Shown here one piece after another: positions 16,679 to 26,176 of a stretch of DNA of 64,000 nucleotides; position 1 is the stretch's first letter, and each line of letters starts with the position of its first letter. Origin of the DNA: Methylotenera sp. GTDB lineage: Bacteria; Pseudomonadota; Gammaproteobacteria; Burkholderiales; Methylophilaceae. A model generated the notes under the pieces. That model was not told where the DNA came from, did no database searches, and saw nothing but the letters and a program-made list of their open reading frames with translations. Both the position numbers and the translations under genes were made by a program. The DNA is taken from positions 12,776 through 76,775 of the forward strand of contig NZ_JAQSCU010000018.1 in assembly GCF_029945535.1 (NCBI RefSeq). Direction: 5' to 3'.

Positions 16679-18397
16679 ATGGCCAATGCACCTACACCAA
16701 ACAAACTAAGCGGCCTTGCCCGCACCTTAATCCAAGAAAAGCTACTTTCTGAGGATGAAGCAAATGCCATACAAGCGCAAGCAAACTCTGTTAAAAACCC
16801 ATTCATTACCCAGCTTATTATCAGTAGAAAGTTAACTGCGCAGGTTATTGCCGAAGCTTCAGCGAAAGCATTTGGTTTTCCCTACTTTAACTTAGATGCA
16901 TTTAACCCAGATTATTTGCCTACCAAGAAAATTGACGCAAAATTAATGCAAACCAACCGCGTGTTGGCATTGCAAGTACGTAACAATATTTTGTACGTAG
17001 CTATCTCAGACCCAACTAATTTACATGCCTTGGACAGTGTTCAATTTCAAATGGGTATGGCTTTATCCCCTGTCGTCGTTGAAGATGATAAGCTCGGACG
17101 CTGGATAGATAAGATTGTTGAAGCTGGCGACACCAGCATGAAGTCAATGAATCTTGATGACGACTACGACTTAGGTGGTGAAGATGGATCACCAGTTGAA
17201 GACGAAGTGCAGACTCAAGAAGTTGATGATGCACCAGTCGTTAAATTTTTAAACAAAATGTTAATAGATGCCATCAATATGGGTGCGTCTGACTTGCACT
17301 TTGAGCCGTACGAGAAATTTTACCGCGTACGCTATCGTGTAGATGGCATATTACGTGAGATTACTCAACCACCACTAGCCATCAAAGAGAAACTAGCCTC
17401 GCGGATTAAAGTTATTTCCAGCATGGACATCTCTGAAAAACGGATACCGCAAGATGGGCGTATGAAGCTGGTGTTATCCAAAACGCGAACAATCGATTTC
17501 CGCGTCAGTACATTGCCGCTTATCAATGGCGAAAAAATCGTGATGCGTATTTTAGATCCATCAAGCGCCACATTAGGTATTGAAGCGCTGGGGTATGAGC
17601 CTGCTCAAAAAGAAGCTTTATTAAGTGCGGTAAGTCGCCCTTATGGCCTTGTATTAGTGACGGGACCAACTGGCTCGGGTAAAACCGTATCACTATATAC
17701 TTGCTTGAATATCTTAAACAATCCTGGTGTAAATATCGCCACAGCAGAAGATCCTTGCGAAATACCATTAGCTGGCATTAATCAAGTAAATGTCAATGAC
17801 AAACAAGGATTAACATTTGCTGCCGCATTAAAATCATTTCTTCGCCAAGATCCAGACATCATCATGATTGGCGAGATTCGCGACTTAGAAACTGCGGATA
17901 TGGCGATTAAAGCGGCATCTACAGGTCATATGGTTCTGTCTACATTACATACCAATGATGCGCCTTCAACACTGACGCGCTTGCTCAATATGGGTGTTGC
18001 ACCATTTAATATCGCTTCAGCTGTTTCACTGATTACAGCACAACGCTTAGCCAGACGTTTGTGCAAAAACTGCAAAGTACCTTTAGATGTACCAAAAGAA
18101 GCTTTATTCGGTGTTGGCTTCACTGAAGACGACTTTAAAGATGAGTGGCAACTATATGGGCCTAAAGAAGGTGGTTGCGAACTCTGTAACAACGGTTATA
18201 AAGGTCGAGTCGGCATTTATCAAGTGATGCCAATTACTGACGCGATTAGCCGCATCATCATGAAGAGCGGAACCGCACATGACATAGCGGATCAAGCAAA
18301 ACTTGAAGGAGTGAAAGATTTGCGTCAATCAGGTTTAATCAAAGTAATGCAAGGGTTAACTTCGATCGAAGAAGTCGAAGCTTGTACGAACGAATAA
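16679..18397 (+). CDS. pilB: Type IV pilus assembly ATPase PilB
   Basis: PilB is the hexameric cytoplasmic ATPase that powers pilus extension. The 572-residue protein has an N-terminal T2SSE_N/MshEN domain (about 1-170) and the ATPase domain. Walker A is GPTGSGKT, the Asp box and Walker B region is DPDIIMIGEIRD, the His box is STLHTNDAPST, and a tetracysteine zinc site is formed by CKNCKVP and CELCNNGYKGR. The linker about 155-185 is very acidic. pilC starts 14 bp later. The usual third gene pilD (prepilin peptidase) does not follow. The Shine-Dalgarno is poor, but the start agrees with the family N-terminus. Confidence 0.97.
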   Translation: MANAPTPNKLSGLARTLIQEKLLSEDEANAIQAQANSVKNPFITQLIISRKLTAQVIAEASAKAFGFPYFNLDAFNPDYLPTKKIDAKLMQTNRVLALQVRNNILYVAISDPTNLHALDSVQFQMGMALSPVVVEDDKLGRWIDKIVEAGDTSMKSMNLDDDYDLGGEDGSPVEDEVQTQEVDDAPVVKFLNKMLIDAINMGASDLHFEPYEKFYRVRYRVDGILREITQPPLAIKEKLASRIKVISSMDISEKRIPQDGRMKLVLSKTRTIDFRVSTLPLINGEKIVMRILDPSSATLGIEALGYEPAQKEALLSAVSRPYGLVLVTGPTGSGKTVSLYTCLNILNNPGVNIATAEDPCEIPLAGINQVNVNDKQGLTFAAALKSFLRQDPDIIMIGEIRDLETADMAIKAASTGHMVLSTLHTNDAPSTLTRLLNMGVAPFNIASAVSLITAQRLARRLCKNCKVPLDVPKEALFGVGFTEDDFKDEWQLYGPKEGGCELCNNGYKGRVGIYQVMPITDAISRIIMKSGTAHDIADQAKLEGVKDLRQSGLIKVMQGLTSIEEVEACTNE

Positions 18398-18411
18398 TAT
18401 AGGGAATCACT

Positions 18412-19635
18412 ATGGCAGCAAATATTAAAGCCACGAAAGAGGTCACATATTCTTGGGAAGGCAAAGACAAGAAAGGCAAATCTGTAAAAGGTGAAATACG
18501 CGCCACAGGGGAGTCTTTTGTGAGCGCCACTCTGCGGCGTCAAGGCATTACTGTTACCAAAGTTAAAAAACAAAGCAGCTTTACCAGTAAAGGCAGCGTT
18601 TCAGATAAAGACATTACCATATTTACTCGCCAACTTGCCACCATGATGAAAGCTGGTGTACCTCTACTGCAATCCTTTGATATTGTAGGCAAAGGTCATA
18701 GCAACCCTGCGGTCTCAAAACTTTTGTTAGACATTAAATCTGACGTAGAAACAGGCAGTAGCATGAGTGCTGCCTTCCGTAAATATCCACTTTATTTTGA
18801 TGCCTTATTTTGTAATTTAATAGGAGCAGGCGAGGCGGCAGGTATTCTAGATACCCTTCTTGACCGGCTAGCTAATTATAAAGAAAAAATTCAAGCCATT
18901 AAATCAAAAATAAAATCAGCGCTGTTCTATCCAATTTCTATCGTGGTTGTCGCATTTGTAATTGTTGCAATTATTATGATTTTTGTGATACCGGCTTTCA
19001 AAGACTTATTTAGCAGCTTCGGTGCAGACCTTCCAGGACCAACTTTAGTAGTAATGGCAATTTCAGATATATTCGTAGAGTGGTGGTGGGCAATTTTTGG
19101 CTCTATCGGGTTTGGTTTATGGTTTTTCTTTTACACATGGAAAAGGTCTTTGAGTATGCAAGCGACCATGGATCGATTGATTCTAAAAGCGCCTATTTTT
19201 GGCCCTCTTATTCGCAAGGCCACCATTGCTAGGTGGTCTAGAACATTAGCAACGATGTTCACTGCTGGCGTTCCTCTTGTAGAGGCTTTAGATTCAGTTG
19301 CAGGTGCCGCAGGCAACCGTGTTTACTATGATGCAACAAAAAAAATACAGAGCGAAATTAGCACTGGTACCAGCTTGACTGTTGCGATGCAAAACACCAA
19401 TGTATTTCCAAACATGGTATTACAAATGACGGCTATTGGAGAAGAGTCTGGCGCATTAGACTCAATGTTGAGTAAAGTAGCTGACTTCTTTGAAGCGGAG
19501 GTTGATGATGCTGTTGATGCGCTTGCAAGTCTAATGGAGCCAGTGATAATGGTTGTTCTTGGGACATTGATTGGAGGGCTTGTAGTTGCTCTATATTTAC
19601 CTATATTTAAATTAGGTGCAGTGGTAGCAGGTTAA
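18412..19635 (+). CDS. pilC: Type IV pilus inner-membrane platform protein PilC
   Basis: PilC is the polytopic platform protein on which PilB and PilT act. The 407 residues contain two T2SSF repeats, each ending in membrane helices (about 175-205, 225-250 and 375-400). Signatures are FTRQLATMMKAGVPLLQ in the first repeat and WSRTLATMFTAGVPLVEAL in the second, and each repeat has an IGxGEExG-like element (IGAGEAAG, IGEESGAL). It is the second gene of the pilB-pilC operon. A hairpin at 19673-19703 and a convergent dsbC follow, so no pilD is linked here. Confidence 0.97.
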   Translation: MAANIKATKEVTYSWEGKDKKGKSVKGEIRATGESFVSATLRRQGITVTKVKKQSSFTSKGSVSDKDITIFTRQLATMMKAGVPLLQSFDIVGKGHSNPAVSKLLLDIKSDVETGSSMSAAFRKYPLYFDALFCNLIGAGEAAGILDTLLDRLANYKEKIQAIKSKIKSALFYPISIVVVAFVIVAIIMIFVIPAFKDLFSSFGADLPGPTLVVMAISDIFVEWWWAIFGSIGFGLWFFFYTWKRSLSMQATMDRLILKAPIFGPLIRKATIARWSRTLATMFTAGVPLVEALDSVAGAAGNRVYYDATKKIQSEISTGTSLTVAMQNTNVFPNMVLQMTAIGEESGALDSMLSKVADFFEAEVDDAVDALASLMEPVIMVVLGTLIGGLVVALYLPIFKLGAVVAG

Positions 19636-19672
19636 AAGAAAGCTAAACAACTATAACTCTTAGGTATACAAT

Positions 19673-19703
19673 AAGGATAGCGAGCAAATTAGTCGCTATC
19701 CTT
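19673..19703. terminator. Hairpin between convergent pilC and dsbC
   Basis: aaggatagcga (19673-19683) is perfectly complementary to tcgctatcctt (19693-19703). Neither side has a long T-run, so it is a likely but not canonical terminator shared by the converging genes. Confidence 0.55.
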
Positions 19704-19744
19704 AAATTTCCGCTCCTAAATCAGAGCATACGCGAATGGTAAAT

Positions 19745-20473
19745 CTACTTCTTAGCAGCTACCATCGCACGCTCAATTTCCTTATAAGGTTGCGCACCCA
19801 GCATGCGTTTACCATCCGAAAATATCAATGTAGGCGTACTGGTTACTCCAAGCGCTTTCGCTAAGTCGCCGATTTTTTCTATCGGCACTTCGCAATTACC
19901 AGCTGAGCTAGGTAATCTACCATTCAAAATCCAGTCTTGCCAAGCTTTTACCCGATTACTTGCACACCAAATCGCTTTGGATTTATTAGCTGAATCTGGG
20001 TGTAGTTGCTGAATCGGATAAAGGAACGTATAAACAGTCACATCATTGATATTGCTTAACTCATTTTGCTCTAAACGCTTGCAATATGGGCAATCTACAT
20101 CCGAAAATACGACTAATTTACGACTACCATTGCCTTTAACCACTTTAATCGCCTGATCTAAAGGCAATGTAGAGAAGTCAATTTTGGTTAACTCTTCCAT
20201 ACGTTCGCCAGTAATGTCTTTTTTAGTTTTAGGGTCAACTAAATGTCCTTCTGCAATCAAGAAAGACATTTTTTCATCGGTGTAGATAATCTGACCACCC
20301 ATAAATACTTCATACAAACCTGCGTAAGGTGTTTTCGCTACGCTCTCTACCTTAAATTTTGGGTAAGCTGCTTCTACAGCTTTTTTTACGCTCGCTTCAT
20401 CGGCTATTGCAGAGGTTGAAATGCCAGCGCATGCAGCACTTAATAAGGTAAAGCTGACTAATTTTTTGAACAT
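19745..20473 (-). CDS. dsbC: Thiol:disulfide interchange protein DsbC
   Basis: DsbC is a periplasmic homodimeric disulfide isomerase. The frame is open further upstream, but the ATG at 20473 has a good aagga Shine-Dalgarno and begins the signal peptide MFKKLVSFTLL...AIA-D, giving 242 residues. The N-terminal dimerization domain (about 26-90) is followed by the thioredoxin fold with the CPYC active site at 128-131 and the cis-Pro loop TSTPTLIF. It should be kept reduced by DsbD (not in the window). It lies 73 bp downstream of a ubiquinone-hydroxylase gene on the same strand. Confidence 0.93.
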   Translation of the reverse strand: MFKKLVSFTLLSAACAGISTSAIADEASVKKAVEAAYPKFKVESVAKTPYAGLYEVFMGGQIIYTDEKMSFLIAEGHLVDPKTKKDITGERMEELTKIDFSTLPLDQAIKVVKGNGSRKLVVFSDVDCPYCKRLEQNELSNINDVTVYTFLYPIQQLHPDSANKSKAIWCASNRVKAWQDWILNGRLPSSAGNCEVPIEKIGDLAKALGVTSTPTLIFSDGKRMLGAQPYKEIERAMVAAKK

Positions 20474-20546
20474 GCAATTTCCTTGATTTTGAATTAACTT
20501 AAATTTGATTAATTTGTATGAAAGCATTTAGTTTAATCGCAATATA

Positions 20547-21755
20547 TTAAAGCGATACTGCGTTTGAAACTAACATTTTTTTGATTGCTTGATGGTTAGT
20601 CGCAGACAATCCCCAGTTCCTTACTACTTTTATTGCTGCATTCTGACTTCTGAACAAATGATAAAGTGTATCGGTTAACAACACCATATTCAAAATATCA
20701 ACTTTTCTTTTGCGCGTGTATTGTTTGAGCAGGTGAGTATCATTTAATAATTGATATTGATTTTTAGTTTTCAAAGTATCAAGCAAATCCACCATGTCTC
20801 TAAAACCTAAATTAACCCCTTGGCCTGCCATTGGATGAACTTGATGTGCAGCATCGCCGACCAAAACCACACTATTTTGCACCAAGGTGCTCGTCTTTTG
20901 TAAGCTCAAAGGAAATCGCATCGCAGGAGTTAATAATTTAAAGTCGCCCAAAATGCCATTGCCAGCCAACCTCACTGTATCGGCAAATTCATCATTACTT
21001 AATCTTAACAATGCATCGGCATAGCTGGTTGACACAGACCAAACAATTGAAATTACATTACCTGTCAATGGCAGCCATGCCAAAATACTATTATGATTTT
21101 CTGCATCTTGCGCAAACCACTGCCTAGCAATATTGCCATGCGGCTTTGTTGCTGTAAAATTCGCGACTATTGCCGTTTGTTCATAAGACTTTTGCTGCAT
21201 CGGCATATTCAACTGTTGACGCACCCAAGAGTGGCTACCATCGGCTGCCAACAATAACGTGCTTTCTATCGTTCGATCATGTGATAGACGTAACACCGCT
21301 TTATCTGGCATGTTGCTGACAGTCTCACATGAACTGTCAAATCGCGTCTGAATGCCTAAAGCTACAACCTGCTTGAGCAAGGCCTGCATCAGAGATTTCG
21401 ACTCGACGATGTAGCCTAAAGTATCTGCATTTACATCGCCAGCAGATAGTGTGATTGGCGTCTGCTCGGCTTTTGAACTATCAACCTCGCCAAATATTTC
21501 CATAGACTGCATTTTGCCAATACGCGATTGATTCATTAATGTCCATACGCCTAAATCATCTAGCCATTGCGCATTTTTGGGGCTAATCGCATAGATTCTT
21601 GCATCCCAACTTTCGTCTGAAAAATCAGTACCCACAGGATTTTTGCTATCAACTAACACCACAGAATAACCTGCTTGGTGCATTGCAACAGCCGCCGCAA
21701 GACCGACTAAGCCAGCGCCTACAATCGTCACATCGGTACGTAATATTTCACTCAT
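20547..21755 (-). CDS. FAD-dependent ubiquinone hydroxylase, UbiI/UbiF/VisC-like
   Basis: This 402-residue flavin monooxygenase of the UbiH/UbiF/Coq6 family hydroxylates the aromatic ring during ubiquinone synthesis. The N-terminal Rossmann motif is VTIVGAGLVGLAAAVAMHQ. The DARIYAISPKN segment and the ribityl-binding VLVGDAAHQVHPMAGQGVN are the family signatures. Its ATG overlaps the stop of the UbiH-like gene by 4 bp. The arrangement pepP-ubiH-second hydroxylase matches E. coli pepP-ubiH-ubiI, so a UbiI-like C5 hydroxylase is the best guess. The family's positional specificity cannot be read from sequence alone. Confidence 0.85.
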   Translation of the reverse strand: MSEILRTDVTIVGAGLVGLAAAVAMHQAGYSVVLVDSKNPVGTDFSDESWDARIYAISPKNAQWLDDLGVWTLMNQSRIGKMQSMEIFGEVDSSKAEQTPITLSAGDVNADTLGYIVESKSLMQALLKQVVALGIQTRFDSSCETVSNMPDKAVLRLSHDRTIESTLLLAADGSHSWVRQQLNMPMQQKSYEQTAIVANFTATKPHGNIARQWFAQDAENHNSILAWLPLTGNVISIVWSVSTSYADALLRLSNDEFADTVRLAGNGILGDFKLLTPAMRFPLSLQKTSTLVQNSVVLVGDAAHQVHPMAGQGVNLGFRDMVDLLDTLKTKNQYQLLNDTHLLKQYTRKRKVDILNMVLLTDTLYHLFRSQNAAIKVVRNWGLSATNHQAIKKMLVSNAVSL

Positions 21756-22921
21756 TTGCCGTAACTCATTTTACTGACCAAATGCTGTTTGATAGGTTTA
21801 ATCACATCAAACAGGCCTAGACCTGCGCTCCTTAAGAGGTTGATACCAACAATATCATTAGAAAAAATATTCACTAAAAAGTCAGTAAACAACAAACCGT
21901 TTTTAGTGTCAGATTGCCGGCTCGTGCGATAGTCGGCCAACATTTTCTGACATCCCAAATCTGCTGGCGCTGCAGTAGCGATTGATTGCGCAAGAGACTC
22001 TGCATCTCGCAAGCCTACATTAAAGCCTTGCCCTGCTACAGGATGCATAGTTTGCGCGGCGTTGCCAATAACGACCAAATGAGGTGTGTCAGTCGTTTTT
22101 AATTGTGATAGCTTTAATGGAAATGCCATACGTTTTTCTACACTTAAAAATTGCCCCACTCTATCGCCAAACTGTTCGTGAAACTGCGCTAAGAACTCTG
22201 CATCACTCAGTGCCAGCAATGCATTAACGTATTCTTTTTTACCCGTCCACACCAATGAAAAGTCACGTGCTCCGTTAGGCAATAAAGCCATTGGACCATT
22301 CGCAGTAAAACGCTCATATGCGACATTATTATGTGGCAACTCCGCGCTGATTTTAGAAATCAGCGCATCATGGCCATACTCTTTGGTTTCTTTAACCAGA
22401 CCTGCAATTTCATCCAAACTGCGACCACCATCAGCCAACACTACTAATCGACTATTTAAAGTATGAGACTCACCTTGATAGGCATAAGTCACACTGGCAT
22501 GAGTGCTTATATGAGCGATGTGCTCAGCGGAGGCTTCAAACACAAAATTGACTAAAGATTGATTTGCAAGTTCTACATCAAGCGCCTCACTCAGCGCGCC
22601 ATAAGACAACACATAACCAAGTGCCTCTTGCTTGTAATCGCTCGCTTGCAATTTTGACCGACCAAGACTACCTTTTTGTGACACATGGATAGTATTAATG
22701 GCGGTAGCACTTTTCGCCAAGCTGTCCCAAACACCCAACTTTTCAAGAATGCGCTTGCTACCGTATGACAAAGCCAGTGCCCTGCTCTCATTGTAAGCAG
22801 CCCTGTGTTTACGTGCCTCTAACACCGTCACTGATACGCCCTGCTTTGCTAGCAGAAGAGCCAAGGTGGCGCCTACTGGCCCGCCACCGACTATGACAAT
22901 GTTTTCTATAGTGTCGCTCAT
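21752..22921 (-). CDS. ubiH: FAD-dependent ubiquinone hydroxylase, UbiH-like
   Basis: This is a 389-residue paralogue of the following gene. The FAD motif is IVIVGGGPVGATLALLLAKQ, the family segment SRALALSYGSKRILEKLG replaces the DARIYAIS form, and the second FAD motif is LVVIGNAAQTMHPVAGQGFN. A variant Asn replaces the usual Asp in GDAA (here GNAA), as in many UbiH proteins. It should hydroxylate 2-octaprenyl-6-methoxyphenol. It follows pepP by 13 bp and overlaps the second hydroxylase by 4 bp, so the three are one operon. Confidence 0.85.
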   Translation of the reverse strand: MSDTIENIVIVGGGPVGATLALLLAKQGVSVTVLEARKHRAAYNESRALALSYGSKRILEKLGVWDSLAKSATAINTIHVSQKGSLGRSKLQASDYKQEALGYVLSYGALSEALDVELANQSLVNFVFEASAEHIAHISTHASVTYAYQGESHTLNSRLVVLADGGRSLDEIAGLVKETKEYGHDALISKISAELPHNNVAYERFTANGPMALLPNGARDFSLVWTGKKEYVNALLALSDAEFLAQFHEQFGDRVGQFLSVEKRMAFPLKLSQLKTTDTPHLVVIGNAAQTMHPVAGQGFNVGLRDAESLAQSIATAAPADLGCQKMLADYRTSRQSDTKNGLLFTDFLVNIFSNDIVGINLLRSAGLGLFDVIKPIKQHLVSKMSYGK

Positions 22922-22934
22922 TTAGTCCTTCATG

Positions 22935-24257
22935 CTACTTACTGGCCATTAAGGCCTCAATATCGACCACTGTTTTAAGCGCATTTTTAGTCAGCACCTC
23001 GCAGCCCTCGTTCGTCACCCGCACATCATCTTCAATACGAATACCAATATTCCAGAAAGCTTCAGGCACATTTTCGGCGGGACGAATATAGCAACCTGGC
23101 TCAACCGTCAGCGTCATATTTGGTATGAGCATACGCCAATGATCAGCTTTATCTTTATACTCGCCTGCATCATGTACGTCTAAACCCAACCAGTGTCCAG
23201 TGCGATGCATATAAAACTGACGGTAATCGCCATTTTCCAGCACAGCCTCTTTGCTACCTTTGCATAGCTTTAAATCAATAAAGCCTTGCACTAATACCTC
23301 TAATGCAGCTTCATGCGGAGCATTCCAATGGTTGCTAGTGTTGACCTTTGCAATCGCTGCGGCTTGTGAAGCCAACACTAGCTCATACACATCTTTTTGT
23401 GCAGCAGTAAACTTGCCGTTCACAGGGAAAGTACGCGTAATATCTGAGGCATAGCCATCTAACTCGCAACCCGCATCAATCAGCAATAAATCGCCATTAT
23501 TCAACTTTGCATTATTAGCGTTGTAATGCAGCGTGCAAGCATTCGCGCCACCCGCGACAATGCTGGTATAAGCAGGCGCTTGCGCGCCATTGCGATAAAA
23601 CTCGTGTAAAAATTCCGCTTCTACTTCATATTCCATCATATTCGGTTCAGAAAAATTAGACCCGACAAACTGCATGGCACGATTATGCGCTGCTGCTGCA
23701 ATATCGGCTGAACGGCGCATTAAATCAATCTCGAATGGCGATTTAATTAAACGCATTTCATCCACTAATTGACGCATATCACTCACATCGTCGGGCACGT
23801 GAACGCCACTGCGCGCCTGCGTACGCAAGGTGTTCATCCAACCTATCACACGTGCATCCCAACTAGTGTTTTCACCCAAACTGAAGAATAACTTAGGCTG
23901 ATTCGCCAACAACTTCAGCATCACTGCATCGAGTTCATTGATTGAGTAAGCTTCATCAAATCCGAATTCAGCTTTAGCGGCTTCTGCTCCGAATCGAAAG
24001 CCATCCCAAATCTCCCGCTCCATGTCTTTGTCACGGCAAAATAATATGCTTTTAGGTGTCGCGCCAGCCACCAACACGACTAAAGACTCTGGTTCTTTGA
24101 AGCCCGTTAAATAGTAAAAGTAACTATCAAACCGGTATGGATAATGACTATCGCGATTGCGAATAGCTTCTGGTGCGGTGGGAATAATGGCAACACCTTC
24201 GCCCATCGCGCTCAGAAGCTTAGATCTACGTTGTTGAAATTCAACTAGTTGACTCAT
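22935..24257 (-). CDS. pepP: Xaa-Pro aminopeptidase P
   Basis: PepP is a cytoplasmic di-manganese aminopeptidase that removes N-terminal residues preceding proline. The 440-residue protein has an N-terminal creatinase-like domain and a C-terminal pita-bread fold. Metal ligands are in LLIDAGCELDGYASDITRTF (both Asp), HRTGHWLGLDVHD (His), LTVEPGCY (Glu) and IRIEDDV (Glu). The length equals that of E. coli PepP. It lies between murU and ubiH in a tightly spaced minus-strand run. Confidence 0.95.
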   Translation of the reverse strand: MSQLVEFQQRRSKLLSAMGEGVAIIPTAPEAIRNRDSHYPYRFDSYFYYLTGFKEPESLVVLVAGATPKSILFCRDKDMEREIWDGFRFGAEAAKAEFGFDEAYSINELDAVMLKLLANQPKLFFSLGENTSWDARVIGWMNTLRTQARSGVHVPDDVSDMRQLVDEMRLIKSPFEIDLMRRSADIAAAAHNRAMQFVGSNFSEPNMMEYEVEAEFLHEFYRNGAQAPAYTSIVAGGANACTLHYNANNAKLNNGDLLLIDAGCELDGYASDITRTFPVNGKFTAAQKDVYELVLASQAAAIAKVNTSNHWNAPHEAALEVLVQGFIDLKLCKGSKEAVLENGDYRQFYMHRTGHWLGLDVHDAGEYKDKADHWRMLIPNMTLTVEPGCYIRPAENVPEAFWNIGIRIEDDVRVTNEGCEVLTKNALKTVVDIEALMASK

Positions 24258-24280
24258 TGAGTCGGTTCCTTTTTCATTCG

Positions 24281-24958
24281 TTAACTCGCGCGCAGTTTTA
24301 ATGCTTCATCTAAGCTATTCAAACGCTCAGGTGTGCCTATATCATGCCACACACCTTGATAATACTCAGCTGTTGCTTGATTTTCAGCAATTGCTTGCCG
24401 CAATAATGGTGCAAGCTTTGCTGGTTCACCGCGTGTCACGCTAGCAAATAAATCCGGGTGATACACACCAACACCAGAAAAAGTCAGCATTTTTTCGCCT
24501 ATGTTTTTAAGCCTACCAGCTTCTATGGCAAAGTCGCCATTGGGGTGCTGCGGCGGGTTGTTTACCAACACAAGGTGCGCATGGTTATTAGCTTGCAAGG
24601 CATGCTTTAAAACACCAAAATCAATCTCGGTAAACGTATCGCCATTCGCCACCAAAAATGGTTCGGTGCCTAGCAAAGGCAAGGCATTGGCAATACCGCC
24701 TGCCGTTTCTAAGGCTATTTTTTCAGGACTGTATTGAATATGTATACCCCATTGACCGCCGTCACCCAGCACTTGTTCAATTTGCTCGCCTAAATGCGCA
24801 TGGTTAATCACAACCTCTTTGAAACCAGCTTTTGCTAATCGTTCCAAATGCCAAACAATCAGTGGCTTGCCACCGACCTTTAACAACGGTTTAGGTGTGT
24901 GGTCGGTCAGTGGACGCATACGTTCGCCACGACCAGCGGCAAGTATCATCGCTTTCAT
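24281..24958 (-). CDS. murU: N-acetylmuramate alpha-1-phosphate uridylyltransferase MurU
   Basis: MurU converts MurNAc-1-phosphate and UTP to UDP-MurNAc in the peptidoglycan recycling bypass, which avoids de novo MurA/MurB (and so fosfomycin-sensitive) synthesis. The 225-residue nucleotidyltransferase has LAAGRGERMRPLT at 6-18, the base-binding PKPLLKVGGKPLI and the metal-binding ANGDT. A general sugar-1-phosphate nucleotidylyltransferase would be possible, but the gene is 10 bp downstream of an AmgK-like kinase, as in Pseudomonas, which decides the call. Confidence 0.9.
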   Translation of the reverse strand: MKAMILAAGRGERMRPLTDHTPKPLLKVGGKPLIVWHLERLAKAGFKEVVINHAHLGEQIEQVLGDGGQWGIHIQYSPEKIALETAGGIANALPLLGTEPFLVANGDTFTEIDFGVLKHALQANNHAHLVLVNNPPQHPNGDFAIEAGRLKNIGEKMLTFSGVGVYHPDLFASVTRGEPAKLAPLLRQAIAENQATAEYYQGVWHDIGTPERLNSLDEALKLRAS

Positions 24959-24968
24959 AATTTATTAT

Positions 24969-25982
24969 CTAAACCACATATTTAGGACGCGGCACACGTC
25001 CTTCAAGCGCATCTAACAGTCGCAACATAGGGCGCAATTCCACATAACGCTCGCAGACTTTGCGCAAATAATGCATCACCAGTGGCATATCTTTTAGGTA
25101 GCCATCTTTACCGTCACGGTGGCTAAGTCGCGCAAATATGCCTAACACTTTAATATGTCGTTGCGCGCCCATCCATTCAAAGTCACGATAGAACTCGCTG
25201 AAGTCATTGGCAACAGGCAGACCCGCTTTTTTAGCAGGCTCCCAATAGCGTACGGCTAAATCAATAACCTGCTCTTCATCCCATTGAATATAAGCGTCTT
25301 TAAGCAAAGACACTAAATCGTAAGTAATGGCGCCATGTACAGCATCTTGAAAATCTAATATGCCTGGCGTATTTTCATGCGTCACCATCAAGTTGCGTGA
25401 GTGATAATCACGATGCACGGTGACCTGACCTTGCGATAATATGTTTTTATTTAGGGAGGTAAAGGTCTGTTGCAACCAACCTTGCTGCTCGGCGTTAAGT
25501 GTTTGACCTAAATGTTTATTCACATACCAATCTGGGAACAATTGCATCTCACGTGTGAGTAAGGCTTCATCATAAACAGGTAAATCATGACTTTTGCTTG
25601 CTAACTGCAATTTGATAAGCGCATTTGTCGCATCAAAATACAGCATTTGCGCGGTCTCATTATTCAAATGCTGCAAGTAAGTATCATTACCTAAATCACT
25701 TAAAAGCAAAAAGCCATTCACTAAATCTTGAGCGACCACCTTGGGCACATTTAAACCAGCATCTAAAAACAGCTTAGCCACTTTTACAAATGGCGTGCAA
25801 TCTTCCTGCGGCGGTGGTGCATCCATCGCGATTAAGGTTTGATTTCCTAAATACGGATTAGCTAAATGCACTCTAAAATAACGCCTGAAGCTAGCATCTG
25901 CCGATGCGGTTGTGAGTTTGAAATTTGCATCTGGTAAAGTCTTGCTTAACCAAGCGTTGAGTTGTTGTTGTCTATCATCCAC
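24969..25982 (-). CDS. amgK: N-acetylmuramate/N-acetylglucosamine anomeric kinase AmgK
   Basis: AmgK phosphorylates recovered MurNAc at C1 to feed MurU. The 337 residues form an aminoglycoside-phosphotransferase-like kinase. The Brenner-type catalytic loop is VHRDYHSRNLMV (His, Asp, Asn) and the Mg-binding motif is ILDFQDAVHGAITYDL. It is the first gene of the minus-strand run amgK-murU-pepP-ubiH-ubiI-like-dsbC. It is divergent from lptD, which fits a shared envelope-maintenance neighbourhood. Confidence 0.9.
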   Translation of the reverse strand: MDDRQQQLNAWLSKTLPDANFKLTTASADASFRRYFRVHLANPYLGNQTLIAMDAPPPQEDCTPFVKVAKLFLDAGLNVPKVVAQDLVNGFLLLSDLGNDTYLQHLNNETAQMLYFDATNALIKLQLASKSHDLPVYDEALLTREMQLFPDWYVNKHLGQTLNAEQQGWLQQTFTSLNKNILSQGQVTVHRDYHSRNLMVTHENTPGILDFQDAVHGAITYDLVSLLKDAYIQWDEEQVIDLAVRYWEPAKKAGLPVANDFSEFYRDFEWMGAQRHIKVLGIFARLSHRDGKDGYLKDMPLVMHYLRKVCERYVELRPMLRLLDALEGRVPRPKYVV

Positions 25983-26176
25983 AGCGATCTATCCAATGTT
26001 ATATAATGTTGCTTTATCGCGCTTTGTCCTATAAAAATACAAAGAGCATTAAAGGGGCAAAACGATTTATTGATTGCCAAAAAGTCCAATTTATGAGATT
26101 TTATCACTGATAAAATAAAACCGTCTGCCTATATACTCGTGCCTTACATTCCAACCAACTTCAATGTGTTAACTTC

